In this document: piece by piece, positions 1-4,935 of the stretch | Layout of the letters: each line of letters opens with the position of its first letter | Position numbering within the stretch: the stretch's first letter is position 1 | Assembly: GCA_016928395.1 (NCBI GenBank) | Contig: JAFGKV010000340.1 | Coordinates: 1 to 5,389 of the forward strand | DNA: 5,389 nt | Direction of reading: 5' to 3' | Source: Candidatus Fermentibacterota bacterium | GTDB taxonomy: Bacteria; JAFGKV01 | The notes under the pieces: generated by a model | Database searches by the model: none | Seen by the model: only the letters and a program-made list of their open reading frames with translations | Told to the model about the DNA's origin: nothing | Position numbers and translations under genes: made by a program

Positions 1-1
1 C

Positions 2-1660
2 ATGGCCAGCGGTTTAGTGCCGGGGACGGAGGTGAGCGGATCGGTCGACTCGGGCACGCAAGCCGCCATCAGGGCCACGAATACGGCCACCACGGGCACG
101 GCGTACGGGGTCTATGGCCTCAGTTCCTCCACGGCCGGCAGAGGCGTCTATGGAGCAGTCTCCTCCCCCACGGGGTTCACATACGGGGTCGTGGGCACGA
201 CCGCCTCCAGCCAGGGCGCCGGAGTATTTGGTTCGGCCTCCGCCTCAGCGGGCGGAACGTATGGCGGTCGGTTCGAGAGCTCCTCCACCAGCGGAATTGG
301 CGTCTATGGCCGGACCTATGCGACTGATGGCGTCACCTATGGAGTACGCGCCGAATGCTCGTCTACCGGCGCACGTGGCGTGTACGCCTGGGCCTCAGCC
401 ACGAGTGGCCAGACCTACGGCGGGTGGTTCGAGTGCAATTCCACCTCAGGCACCGGAGTCATCGCCTATTCCAACGCCACTTCGGGCACCACGTACGGTG
501 GCCGGTTTCAGAGCTCCTCCTCGGCAGGCAGAGGCGTCTGCGGATACGCTTCTGCAATCTCCGGCACCACGTACGGCGTGCACGGCTACAGTGCTTCCAC
601 ATCAGGCACGGGCGTGTACGGCAGGGCCTCGGCTACGTCGGGCACGACCTGCGGGGTCTACGGGTCCAGCGCATCAACCGCCGGCACCGGTGTCCGCGGG
701 ACTGCCGACACCTCCACTGGCGTTACGTACGGTGGATCGTTCGAGAGTGCCTCGATCGCCGGCACCGGTGTCCGCGGCATAGCCTCGGCTACGTCCGGCA
801 CAAACTATGGGGTCGTGGGCGTGAACTACTCTCTGACCGGCACGGGCGTGTATGGGGTAGCGTATTCGACCTCCGGCTTCCCCTACGGAGTCTATGGGCT
901 GATCTACTCCACGGCGGGCAAAGGGGTCTTAGGCATCAGCAACGCAAGTACCGGTACCGCCAGCGGCGTGTACGGCCAGGGCAACTCATCCTCCGGCTTC
1001 GGCGTGTACTACGCCGGCAATCTGGCCGGCAGCGGCAGCAAGAGCTGCGTCGTCAGAACCTCCAAGGGACCGACCCTCATGTACTGCCAGGAGAGCCCCG
1101 AGAACTGGTTCGAAGACTTCGGGAGTGCTCGACTCGTGAACGGTCAAGCGAGGGTCGATCTGGATCCGCTGTTCCTCGAAACCGTGACGGTCGGCGAAGC
1201 CAACCCAATGCACGTCTTCGTGCAGCCCCAGGATCCCAGGTGCAAGGGGCTGGCCGTCATGCCCGGCTCTGCAGGGTTTGAGGTGGTGGAACTCTTGGAG
1301 GGCGCCTCAAACGGCGTCTTCTCATACCGCGTGGTCGCGAAGCGCAAAGGCTTCGAAGCGAAACGTCTTGACTACTGCAAAGCCGCGGAGCGAGACTCGT
1401 ATCTGTATCCGGAACTGAGGGAGAAGGAACGGGCCGAGCTGGAGGCGCATCGGGCGCGGCACGAGGAGGAACGGGCGAGACGTGGAAATGAGCCGACGCC
1501 GGTCGAGCGTGCACACTCGAGGGTAAAGGAAATAGCTGAGGAGGCCGACATCTGGGCCACGGATGCCCCCGCATACGGGGAGCTTTCGGCCAGAGAATCG
1601 AGACCACAGAGCAGCGAGGAGACCGAAGGGGCGAGCAGGAGACGCGTATGCCGGCCCTAG
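2..1660 (+). CDS. Gly-Val-Tyr-Gly repeat surface/fibre-like protein, probably 5'-truncated
   Basis: The function is not known. Residues 35 to about 346 are tandem 26-residue units of the pattern YGVYG-x3-S-[TA]-x-G-x-GVYG-x3-[ST]-x-G-x-T. Residues 347 to about 460 form a non-repetitive domain with the segments SPENWFEDFG, ARLVNGQARVDLDP, MHVFVQPQ and FSYRVVAKRKGFE. I recognise this pairing of Gly-rich repeats and C-terminal domain from uncharacterised proteins of environmental bacteria. Residues 471-515 are an Arg/Glu-rich, likely helical segment, and the tail to 552 is polar. The ATG at position 2 is not a convincing start: only one base lies upstream, no ribosome site or signal peptide is visible, and residues 1-34 already look like the lead-in to the repeats. 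The gene therefore probably continues upstream. An extended, exported fibre or solenoid is an inference from composition. The reading frame is secure because the 78-bp period and the C-terminal domain agree. Confidence 0.85.
   Translation: MASGLVPGTEVSGSVDSGTQAAIRATNTATTGTAYGVYGLSSSTAGRGVYGAVSSPTGFTYGVVGTTASSQGAGVFGSASASAGGTYGGRFESSSTSGIGVYGRTYATDGVTYGVRAECSSTGARGVYAWASATSGQTYGGWFECNSTSGTGVIAYSNATSGTTYGGRFQSSSSAGRGVCGYASAISGTTYGVHGYSASTSGTGVYGRASATSGTTCGVYGSSASTAGTGVRGTADTSTGVTYGGSFESASIAGTGVRGIASATSGTNYGVVGVNYSLTGTGVYGVAYSTSGFPYGVYGLIYSTAGKGVLGISNASTGTASGVYGQGNSSSGFGVYYAGNLAGSGSKSCVVRTSKGPTLMYCQESPENWFEDFGSARLVNGQARVDLDPLFLETVTVGEANPMHVFVQPQDPRCKGLAVMPGSAGFEVVELLEGASNGVFSYRVVAKRKGFEAKRLDYCKAAERDSYLYPELREKERAELEAHRARHEEERARRGNEPTPVERAHSRVKEIAEEADIWATDAPAYGELSARESRPQSSEETEGASRRRVCRP
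104..1039 (+). repeat. Tandem 78-bp (26-codon) coding repeat array, eleven full units plus a diverged twelfth
   Basis: Counting residues from Tyr35, eleven consecutive units (104-961) are exactly 26 codons long with no indels; a twelfth (962-1039) starts SGVYG and then diverges. Each unit contains two GVxG motifs, spaced 12 then 14 residues, so the unit is itself a degenerate doublet. Units differ at their start: YGVYG/YGVVG types and YGG[RWS]F types alternate irregularly. DNA identity is mostly low, but a 21-bp stretch starting at 679 recurs unchanged at 757 (78 bp apart), and GCCTCGGCTACGTC occurs at 626 and 782 (156 bp apart). These patches suggest local recombination between units. Confidence 0.93.
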
Positions 1661-1776
1661 CGGCAGCAGCCCGGCTCCCCTATTGTGCTGGGGGGCAACG
1701 GCCCCTCCTTCGACCGTGACCCGAAATGGAAGACCGGGAAAGACCTGCGGCGAACCGCGATCCGTGAACCCTCACC

Positions 1777-1782
1777 AAGGAG
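1777..1782 (+). promoter_or_regulatory. Ribosome binding site for the propeller protein gene
   Basis: AAGGAG lies 6 nt before the ATG at 1789 and supports that start. The rest of the 128-bp gap 1661-1788 shows no convincing -35/-10 pair and no terminator with a T-run. Confidence 0.8.
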
Positions 1783-1788
1783 TCTGTC

Positions 1789-3018
1789 ATGAGATTCGTT
1801 CTGTGTGCCCTTCTGATTCTCCCCGCATCGTGTTTCGCCTTCACGTGGACGGCGTTCGGGCCGGACGAGGCCAGCATCACCGGCTGGTGTTTTCACCAGG
1901 AACCGCCCACGTATTCCGTGCTGGCCACGACGACTGGAATCCTCCTCGATCAGGGCTCCGGCTGGGTGCCCTTCACCTATGGCGCCCTCCCCTGCGAAGG
2001 CGCTGCCCATCTCGATGCTGAACGAATGCTGGTGGCGCTGGCCGACAGCTCCTGGTCGGACGGCATCTACACCTTCGACCTGACCACCCACCAGTTTCTG
2101 GTGGTTACATGGTGTATCCATCCCAGGTTTCTGGTGCACTACCCTGATCTGGGAGCGTACTACGCAGGGTATGACCCCGGGCTTCTTGTGTCCACGGACG
2201 GGCTGAACTGGGCTGACGTTCCCGGTGTCGGCAGTGAGCGCTGCCTCGCCATGGCGCAGCATGGGAACCATCTCGTGGTGGCGGGGGAAACCTTGATCCA
2301 CTGGTCAGATGACGCAGGGGTGACATGGCATCAGGCCCAGCCAGATGCACCACACCTCTGTGATCTTGAGTTCTCGCAAGATGGCACCCTCTTCGGCATT
2401 GGCCCGGGCAAGGGGATGTACTCCGGTCTCTGGTCATCGCGCGACTTCGGCGACACGTGGGAAAGGGATTTTTGGGGCCTGTTCATGTCATCGGTGACGG
2501 TCGACTGCGACGGCACCGTGTTTGCCGGGTGGAACAATCCCGGTTCGGGCGGCTTCATCGACTGTGGCGTGGCGATGTGGAACCCTGTCAGCCATGAGCT
2601 GATCTACCTCAATGCGGGGCTGCCCGATTCGTTGGTCAATGCATTGGGGAGCAATCCACTGGTGGATTGCCGTTCGATCATGTGCGGCACCGCGGCCGGG
2701 GCGCACTATCTCACCGGCTACCTCACGGCCCCTCAGCTCGGCATCGAACTGACAGCGCCGTCCGCTGCCCGGCTTTCCTGGGCCCCGGGAGGAAGCCCTG
2801 ACTACTTCGACATCTACCGGAGCCAGAACCCCTTCCCGACCGGCACCGGATCCGCGTGGGCCACGGTCGAGGGAACGGTACTCCAGTATTACCTCACCGA
2901 CGGCATCGGCGACGAGTCTATAGACTACTACTACGTCATCCGGGGCCGTGACGCCATGCAGACATCTCCGAAATCGGGCACGGTCGGGGATGCCGACTTC
3001 GCGACGAACATCCCGTGA
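1789..3018 (+). CDS. Secreted beta-propeller-like protein with Asp-box motifs and C-terminal Fn3-like domain
   Basis: This is a 409-residue exported protein of unknown function. Residues 1-17 form a signal peptide (Arg2, hydrophobic core, likely cleavage after SCFA). A lipoprotein reading at Cys15 is less likely because the -3 residue is Pro. Asp-box-type motifs (SxDxGxTW) are seen at 173-180 (SDDAGVTW) and 217-224 (SRDFGDTW), with a shortened one at 135-141 (STDGLNW). Short DGT turns at 198-200 and 241-243 fit further blades, as in BNR/sialidase-like or YCF48-like propellers. No sialidase catalytic set is recognisable, so enzyme activity is not claimed. Residues about 313-398 resemble an Fn3-like module (LSWAPG, YFDIYRSQNPF, YYYVIRGRD) common at the end of secreted proteins in environmental phyla. 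The mature part has nine cysteines. It follows the repeat-protein gene by 128 bp and has its own ribosome site. No T9SS-type sorting tail is evident. Confidence 0.85.
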   Translation: MRFVLCALLILPASCFAFTWTAFGPDEASITGWCFHQEPPTYSVLATTTGILLDQGSGWVPFTYGALPCEGAAHLDAERMLVALADSSWSDGIYTFDLTTHQFLVVTWCIHPRFLVHYPDLGAYYAGYDPGLLVSTDGLNWADVPGVGSERCLAMAQHGNHLVVAGETLIHWSDDAGVTWHQAQPDAPHLCDLEFSQDGTLFGIGPGKGMYSGLWSSRDFGDTWERDFWGLFMSSVTVDCDGTVFAGWNNPGSGGFIDCGVAMWNPVSHELIYLNAGLPDSLVNALGSNPLVDCRSIMCGTAAGAHYLTGYLTAPQLGIELTAPSAARLSWAPGGSPDYFDIYRSQNPFPTGTGSAWATVEGTVLQYYLTDGIGDESIDYYYVIRGRDAMQTSPKSGTVGDADFATNIP

Positions 3019-3038
3019 GGGGCGCGGCGCCGACAAGA

Positions 3039-3070
3039 ATGCCTCGGGAACGCGCGAGGAATCGAGGCAT
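3039..3070. repeat. Perfect 8-bp inverted repeat in the gap before the L,D-transpeptidase gene
   Basis: ATGCCTCG (3039-3046) and CGAGGCAT (3063-3070) are perfect reverse complements separated by 16 nt. CGAGG also occurs at 3055-3059, so the left arm could form a shorter 5-bp hairpin instead. There is no downstream T-run, so this is not a standard intrinsic terminator. It may be an mRNA structure between the two genes or chance in GC-rich DNA. Confidence 0.4.
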
Positions 3071-3091
3071 CAGGTGACTGAGAAGGCCTAG

Positions 3092-3096
3092 AGAGG
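3092..3096 (+). promoter_or_regulatory. Ribosome binding site that decides the GTG start of the L,D-transpeptidase
   Basis: AGAGG lies 8 nt before the GTG at 3105. An in-frame TGA at 3075-3077 limits how far upstream the gene could start, and the next in-frame ATG (3189) would remove the membrane anchor. The site is partly within a small GCCT/AGGC stem (3086-3097). Confidence 0.6.
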
Positions 3097-3104
3097 CGAA
3101 ACCG

Positions 3105-3866
3105 GTGCCTTTTCTTGCTCGAGACACATGGCCGGGAATCGCGGCCTTGATCATCGTGGCGGGCGCTGCGGTCATTGCCTATCGTGGGATGCGATTCGAG
3201 GACACCGGCATCGATGCCCGGCTGGGGTGTTTTCGTCCCGTACGGATGGTCAATGTGTTCGAGGCCGACCTGGCCATCGGCAGGTCGCTCATACAGCAAG
3301 CGGCAAGTTGGTCAGCACGGCATGATGACTATGCGGTGGTGGTGGACAAGAGCGCCTACACGCTCTTCGTCTACAAGGGCGGTGACACTGTAGCCGTCTT
3401 CCCGGTGGAACTGGGGCGCGACCCTGTCGACCCCAAGGATCGTGAAGGGGATGGGCGAACGCCGGAGGGCTTCTATCGGATCGTGGCCCGCAAAGACCGG
3501 GGACAGACGATCTTCTACCGGGCGTTTCTCATCGACTACCCCACTGCACAAGACCGGGCCGCCGGGCGAACAGGCGGCGCCATCGAGATCCATGGATCAG
3601 GTTCCGGCATCAGGCCCAGGGAGGGCTGGTTCAGCCCTCCGCCCCGCCAGGTCGGCACAAACTGGACCGCCGGCTGCGTCGGGCTTCACGATGCCCATGT
3701 CGATAGCCTCTTCGGGTTCAGTGCGGGAGTCAGGCATATCGGCATCGGCACGCCGGTGTCTATCGTCTATGCCGGCTCGCTACCGGATTCACTCTATCGG
3801 ATCGTGGCTGCCCCCACAAAGCGTGGACCTGTGTCCTTCCTGGTCTCCTGTCGCGAGGCTGCCTAG
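3105..3866 (+). CDS. Membrane-anchored L,D-transpeptidase, YkuD fold, YafK-like
   Basis: This is a 253-residue envelope enzyme expected to make or exchange L,D (3-3) peptidoglycan cross-links, or to attach proteins to the wall, using a catalytic cysteine. It starts at GTG. Residues about 9-26 form a single hydrophobic segment, giving an N-in membrane anchor or uncleaved signal, and the catalytic part begins near residue 76 (YAVVVDKSAYTLFVYKGG). Next come the family-typical ELGRDPVDPKDREGDGRTPEGFYRI (given here only as a landmark at 102-125), the His of IEIHGSG (His163) and the cysteine motif WTAGCVGL (Cys191). The usual S/T-H-G-C has Ala at the His position, a variation I associate with the YafK-type branch, whose motif reads WTxGCIA. 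No LysM or peptidoglycan-binding domain is present. It lies 86 bp after the propeller gene on the same strand. The family assignment is firm; the exact physiological reaction is inferred. Confidence 0.92.
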   Translation: MPFLARDTWPGIAALIIVAGAAVIAYRGMRFEDTGIDARLGCFRPVRMVNVFEADLAIGRSLIQQAASWSARHDDYAVVVDKSAYTLFVYKGGDTVAVFPVELGRDPVDPKDREGDGRTPEGFYRIVARKDRGQTIFYRAFLIDYPTAQDRAAGRTGGAIEIHGSGSGIRPREGWFSPPPRQVGTNWTAGCVGLHDAHVDSLFGFSAGVRHIGIGTPVSIVYAGSLPDSLYRIVAAPTKRGPVSFLVSCREAA

Positions 3867-3920
3867 TCCGCCTTAGACCGCGTGCGGTTGCGTGCCGCCG
3901 GGCAGGGCTGCCCATGGTAT

Positions 3921-3940
3921 CCTTCTCCCTGTCCCCTTTA
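3921..3940 (-). repeat. Possible dispersed-repeat motif in the gap before sixA
   Basis: On the minus strand this segment reads TAAAGGGGACAGGGAGAAGG. The TAAAGGGGACAG part resembles a motif I recall as highly repeated in genomes that carry Y1/REP-associated transposases. The 161-bp gap 3867-4027 also contains two tiny hairpins (ACCG/CGGT at 3877-3888 and GGGCA/TGCCC at 3900-3913) but no T-run terminator. Only one copy is visible here, so repeat status rests on memory. Confidence 0.25.
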
Positions 3941-4014
3941 CCTTCGCCTGTTCTCGGCGTTCCTTGCGTGCGTTGACCTTGACAGGCTCCACCATCGGAG
4001 CCGCACACCGCATG

Positions 4015-4021
4015 AAGGGAG
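4015..4021 (+). promoter_or_regulatory. Ribosome binding site of sixA
   Basis: AAGGGAG lies 6 nt before the ATG at 4028. The ATG at 4013, just upstream, is in a different frame, so the 4028 start is preferred. Confidence 0.8.
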
Positions 4022-4027
4022 CCCTCC

Positions 4028-4516
4028 ATGAAACACCTGTACATCATGCGCCACGCAGAGGCTGAGGACCTGGAAACCGGCGGCGACGACGCAGAACGCC
4101 CGCTCACCAAGAGGGGCAGGAAGGCCGCCCGCGCCATGGGGCGATGGATAACAGGCCAGGGAATCTCCCCCGAGGTCATTGCGACGAGCCCTCTGAAGCG
4201 GGCGATGCAGACCGCCAGAGCCGTGCGCAAAGCCATGGCCGGGCCGAAGCCGATGCTCATCCCCGAGCTGGCTGGGGAGTGTCCAGCCAAAGACCTGGCC
4301 GTCAGCCTGATGCCGGTGTTCGAAGGTGCGGAGACCGTGCTGGTGGTCGGCCACCAGCCCCAGCTTGCGCAGTTGGTCTCGCTCTTGGTCACGGGCGGGA
4401 TCTACGGCCGGTTCGACCTCAAGAAGGGCTCGCTCTGTCGTATCGAGATGGAGACGCTCCTGCCCGCCAAGTGCGGCTCGCTGGACCTGGTCGTCACTCC
4501 CGAATCGATTCGCTAG
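4028..4516 (+). CDS. sixA: SixA-type phosphohistidine phosphatase, histidine phosphatase superfamily
   Basis: This is a 162-residue cytoplasmic protein of normal SixA length. The RHG-type signature is MRHAEAE, with Arg8 and nucleophile His9. ERPLTKRGRKAA follows at 23-35, then SPLKRAMQTA (Arg58) and VVGHQPQL (His109). Arg8, His9, Arg58 and His109 are the phosphate-pocket residues expected of the branch-1 histidine phosphatase fold. The end, LDLVVTPESIR, matches the usual SixA ending with a strand then TPxxLR. In Escherichia coli, SixA removes phosphate from histidines of phosphorelay or PTS proteins; the partner here is unknown, since no histidine kinase or PTS gene is in the window. It lies 161 bp after the L,D-transpeptidase gene and carries its own ribosome site, so co-transcription is uncertain. 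A 12-bp perfect palindrome (4501-4512) overlaps the last codons. A general phosphoglycerate-mutase-like phosphatase is less likely because the protein is short and lacks insertions. Confidence 0.9.
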   Translation: MKHLYIMRHAEAEDLETGGDDAERPLTKRGRKAARAMGRWITGQGISPEVIATSPLKRAMQTARAVRKAMAGPKPMLIPELAGECPAKDLAVSLMPVFEGAETVLVVGHQPQLAQLVSLLVTGGIYGRFDLKKGSLCRIEMETLLPAKCGSLDLVVTPESIR

Positions 4517-4608
4517 CCCGCGCCTCGGGATCTGCCGGGACCGAGTGCCGCCTCTGAAGGCCGGGGCGCCCGCATTCATGGGGTGTGCGATTACGGAAAG
4601 CCAAAACG

Positions 4609-4640
4609 GTGGAGTGATGGAAGGTTGGATGAAGGGATGG
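4609..4640 (+). repeat. Degenerate purine-rich octamer repeat, about four units
   Basis: The units are GGTGGAGT, GATGGAAG, GTTGGATG and AAGGGATG, sharing roughly G-N-T-G-G-A-N-G. I recognise 'TGGAGTGATGG'-like tracts as common intergenic filler in some environmental phyla. The units are too diverged to be certain of tandem origin. Confidence 0.45.
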
Positions 4641-4689
4641 TTCGAGGGGGCAATACTTCGGAATGCCGGATTCGGGCTCCCTATTTGAG

Positions 4690-4775
4690 CGTACAGGCAA
4701 CGCTCGTACAGGTACCCGTACTCGACTACCCCAGCTCGTCGATTACGATTACGACAACGATATCGATACCGAACT
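4690..4775. repeat. Degenerate hexamer-type repeat tract
   Basis: The clear part is 4740-4775, which splits cleanly into CGATTA, CGATTA, CGACAA, CGATAT, CGATAC and CGAACT. To the left (4690-4723) the minus strand has GTAC-ending hexamers (GAGTAC, GGGTAC, CTGTAC), and CGTACAGG is repeated directly at 4690-4697 and 4705-4712. The stretch between (4724-4739) is weak. No strand or function is implied. Confidence 0.65.
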
Positions 4776-4786
4776 CTCTCCCCCGC

Positions 4787-4812
4787 GGGCGACCAGGGAC
4801 GGTCGCCCCTCC
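4787..4812 (-). repeat. REP-like palindromic element A
   Basis: Read on the minus strand, foot tetranucleotide GGAG (4812-4809) is followed by stem arm GGGCGACC, loop GTCCCT and stem arm GGTCGCCC. The 8-bp stem is perfect. A GTAG/GGAG foot 5' of a hairpin is the hallmark of REP elements recognised by RAYT (Y1-type) transposases. Together with element B it forms a head-to-head pair in the convergent gap. Confidence 0.65.
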
Positions 4813-4834
4813 AAGGTGGATTGACATCGTCTCC

Positions 4835-4860
4835 GTAGGGGAGGGCGTCCCTGCCCTCCC
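4835..4860 (+). repeat. REP-like palindromic element B
   Basis: On the plus strand, foot tetranucleotide GTAG (4835-4838) is followed by stem arm GGGAGGGC, loop GTCCCT and stem arm GCCCTCCC. Aligned with element A, 19 of 26 positions are the same. The loop is identical, and all three stem changes are matched by changes in the opposite arm. The spacer between the feet is 22 bp (4813-4834). It may also end or protect the convergent transcripts. Confidence 0.65.
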
Positions 4861-4904
4861 GCACGCCGCTGGGCACCTCTTGATGCTGGCCGGGCTTGGC
4901 AGCC

Positions 4905-4931
4905 GATAGCTGACTGCTGATAGCTGACTGC
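4905..4931 (+). repeat. Direct repeat GATAGCTGACTGC, two copies at 14-bp period
   Basis: GATAGCTGACTGC occurs at 4905-4917 and 4919-4931 with one base between, ending 5 bp from the stop codon of the minus-strand RES gene. 'GCTGATAGCTGA' tracts are a familiar intergenic short repeat in several phyla. Confidence 0.8.
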
Positions 4932-4935
4932 GTGG

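Larger units (their letters stand above)
4517..4935. other. Convergent intergenic region built from several repeat families, no gene
   Basis: This 419-bp stretch separates sixA (plus strand) from the RES gene (minus strand), whose 3' ends face each other. In order it holds a GGGCGCCC palindrome (4564-4571), a purine-rich octamer repeat (4609-4640), a hexamer-type repeat (4690-4775), an inverted pair of REP-like palindromes (4787-4860) and a 14-bp-period direct repeat (4905-4931). Long open frames cross it on both strands, but their translations are low-complexity products of the repeats (for example runs of Arg-Tyr and Arg-Asn) and match no family I know. Confidence 0.8.

Noticed and set aside
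104-1039. CRISPR-like array
   Set aside because: The units are contiguous, in frame and diverged, with no constant repeat separated by unique spacers.
355-1281. Long plus-strand frame of 308 codons overlapping the repeat gene, and a 222-codon one at 114-782
   Set aside because: Both are shadow frames created because the 78-bp period is a multiple of three and GC-rich. Their translations are Arg- or Pro/Ala-rich and resemble no family.
1661-1700. Terminator after the repeat-protein gene
   Set aside because: Only short imperfect CCCC/GGGG pairing is possible and no T-run follows.
3979-4007. Promoter before sixA with a perfect TTGACA at 3979-3984
   Set aside because: No acceptable -10 hexamer lies 16-19 bp downstream; the sequence there is CGCACA-like.
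4501-4512. Perfect 12-bp palindrome CGAATCGATTCG as an operator
   Set aside because: It covers the last codons of sixA and has no second copy or promoter nearby; it is probably coincidental.
4821-4850. TTGACA at 4821-4826 in the spacer of the REP-like pair as a promoter
   Set aside because: The expected -10 position falls inside the GC-rich hairpin stem, and no plus-strand gene follows.
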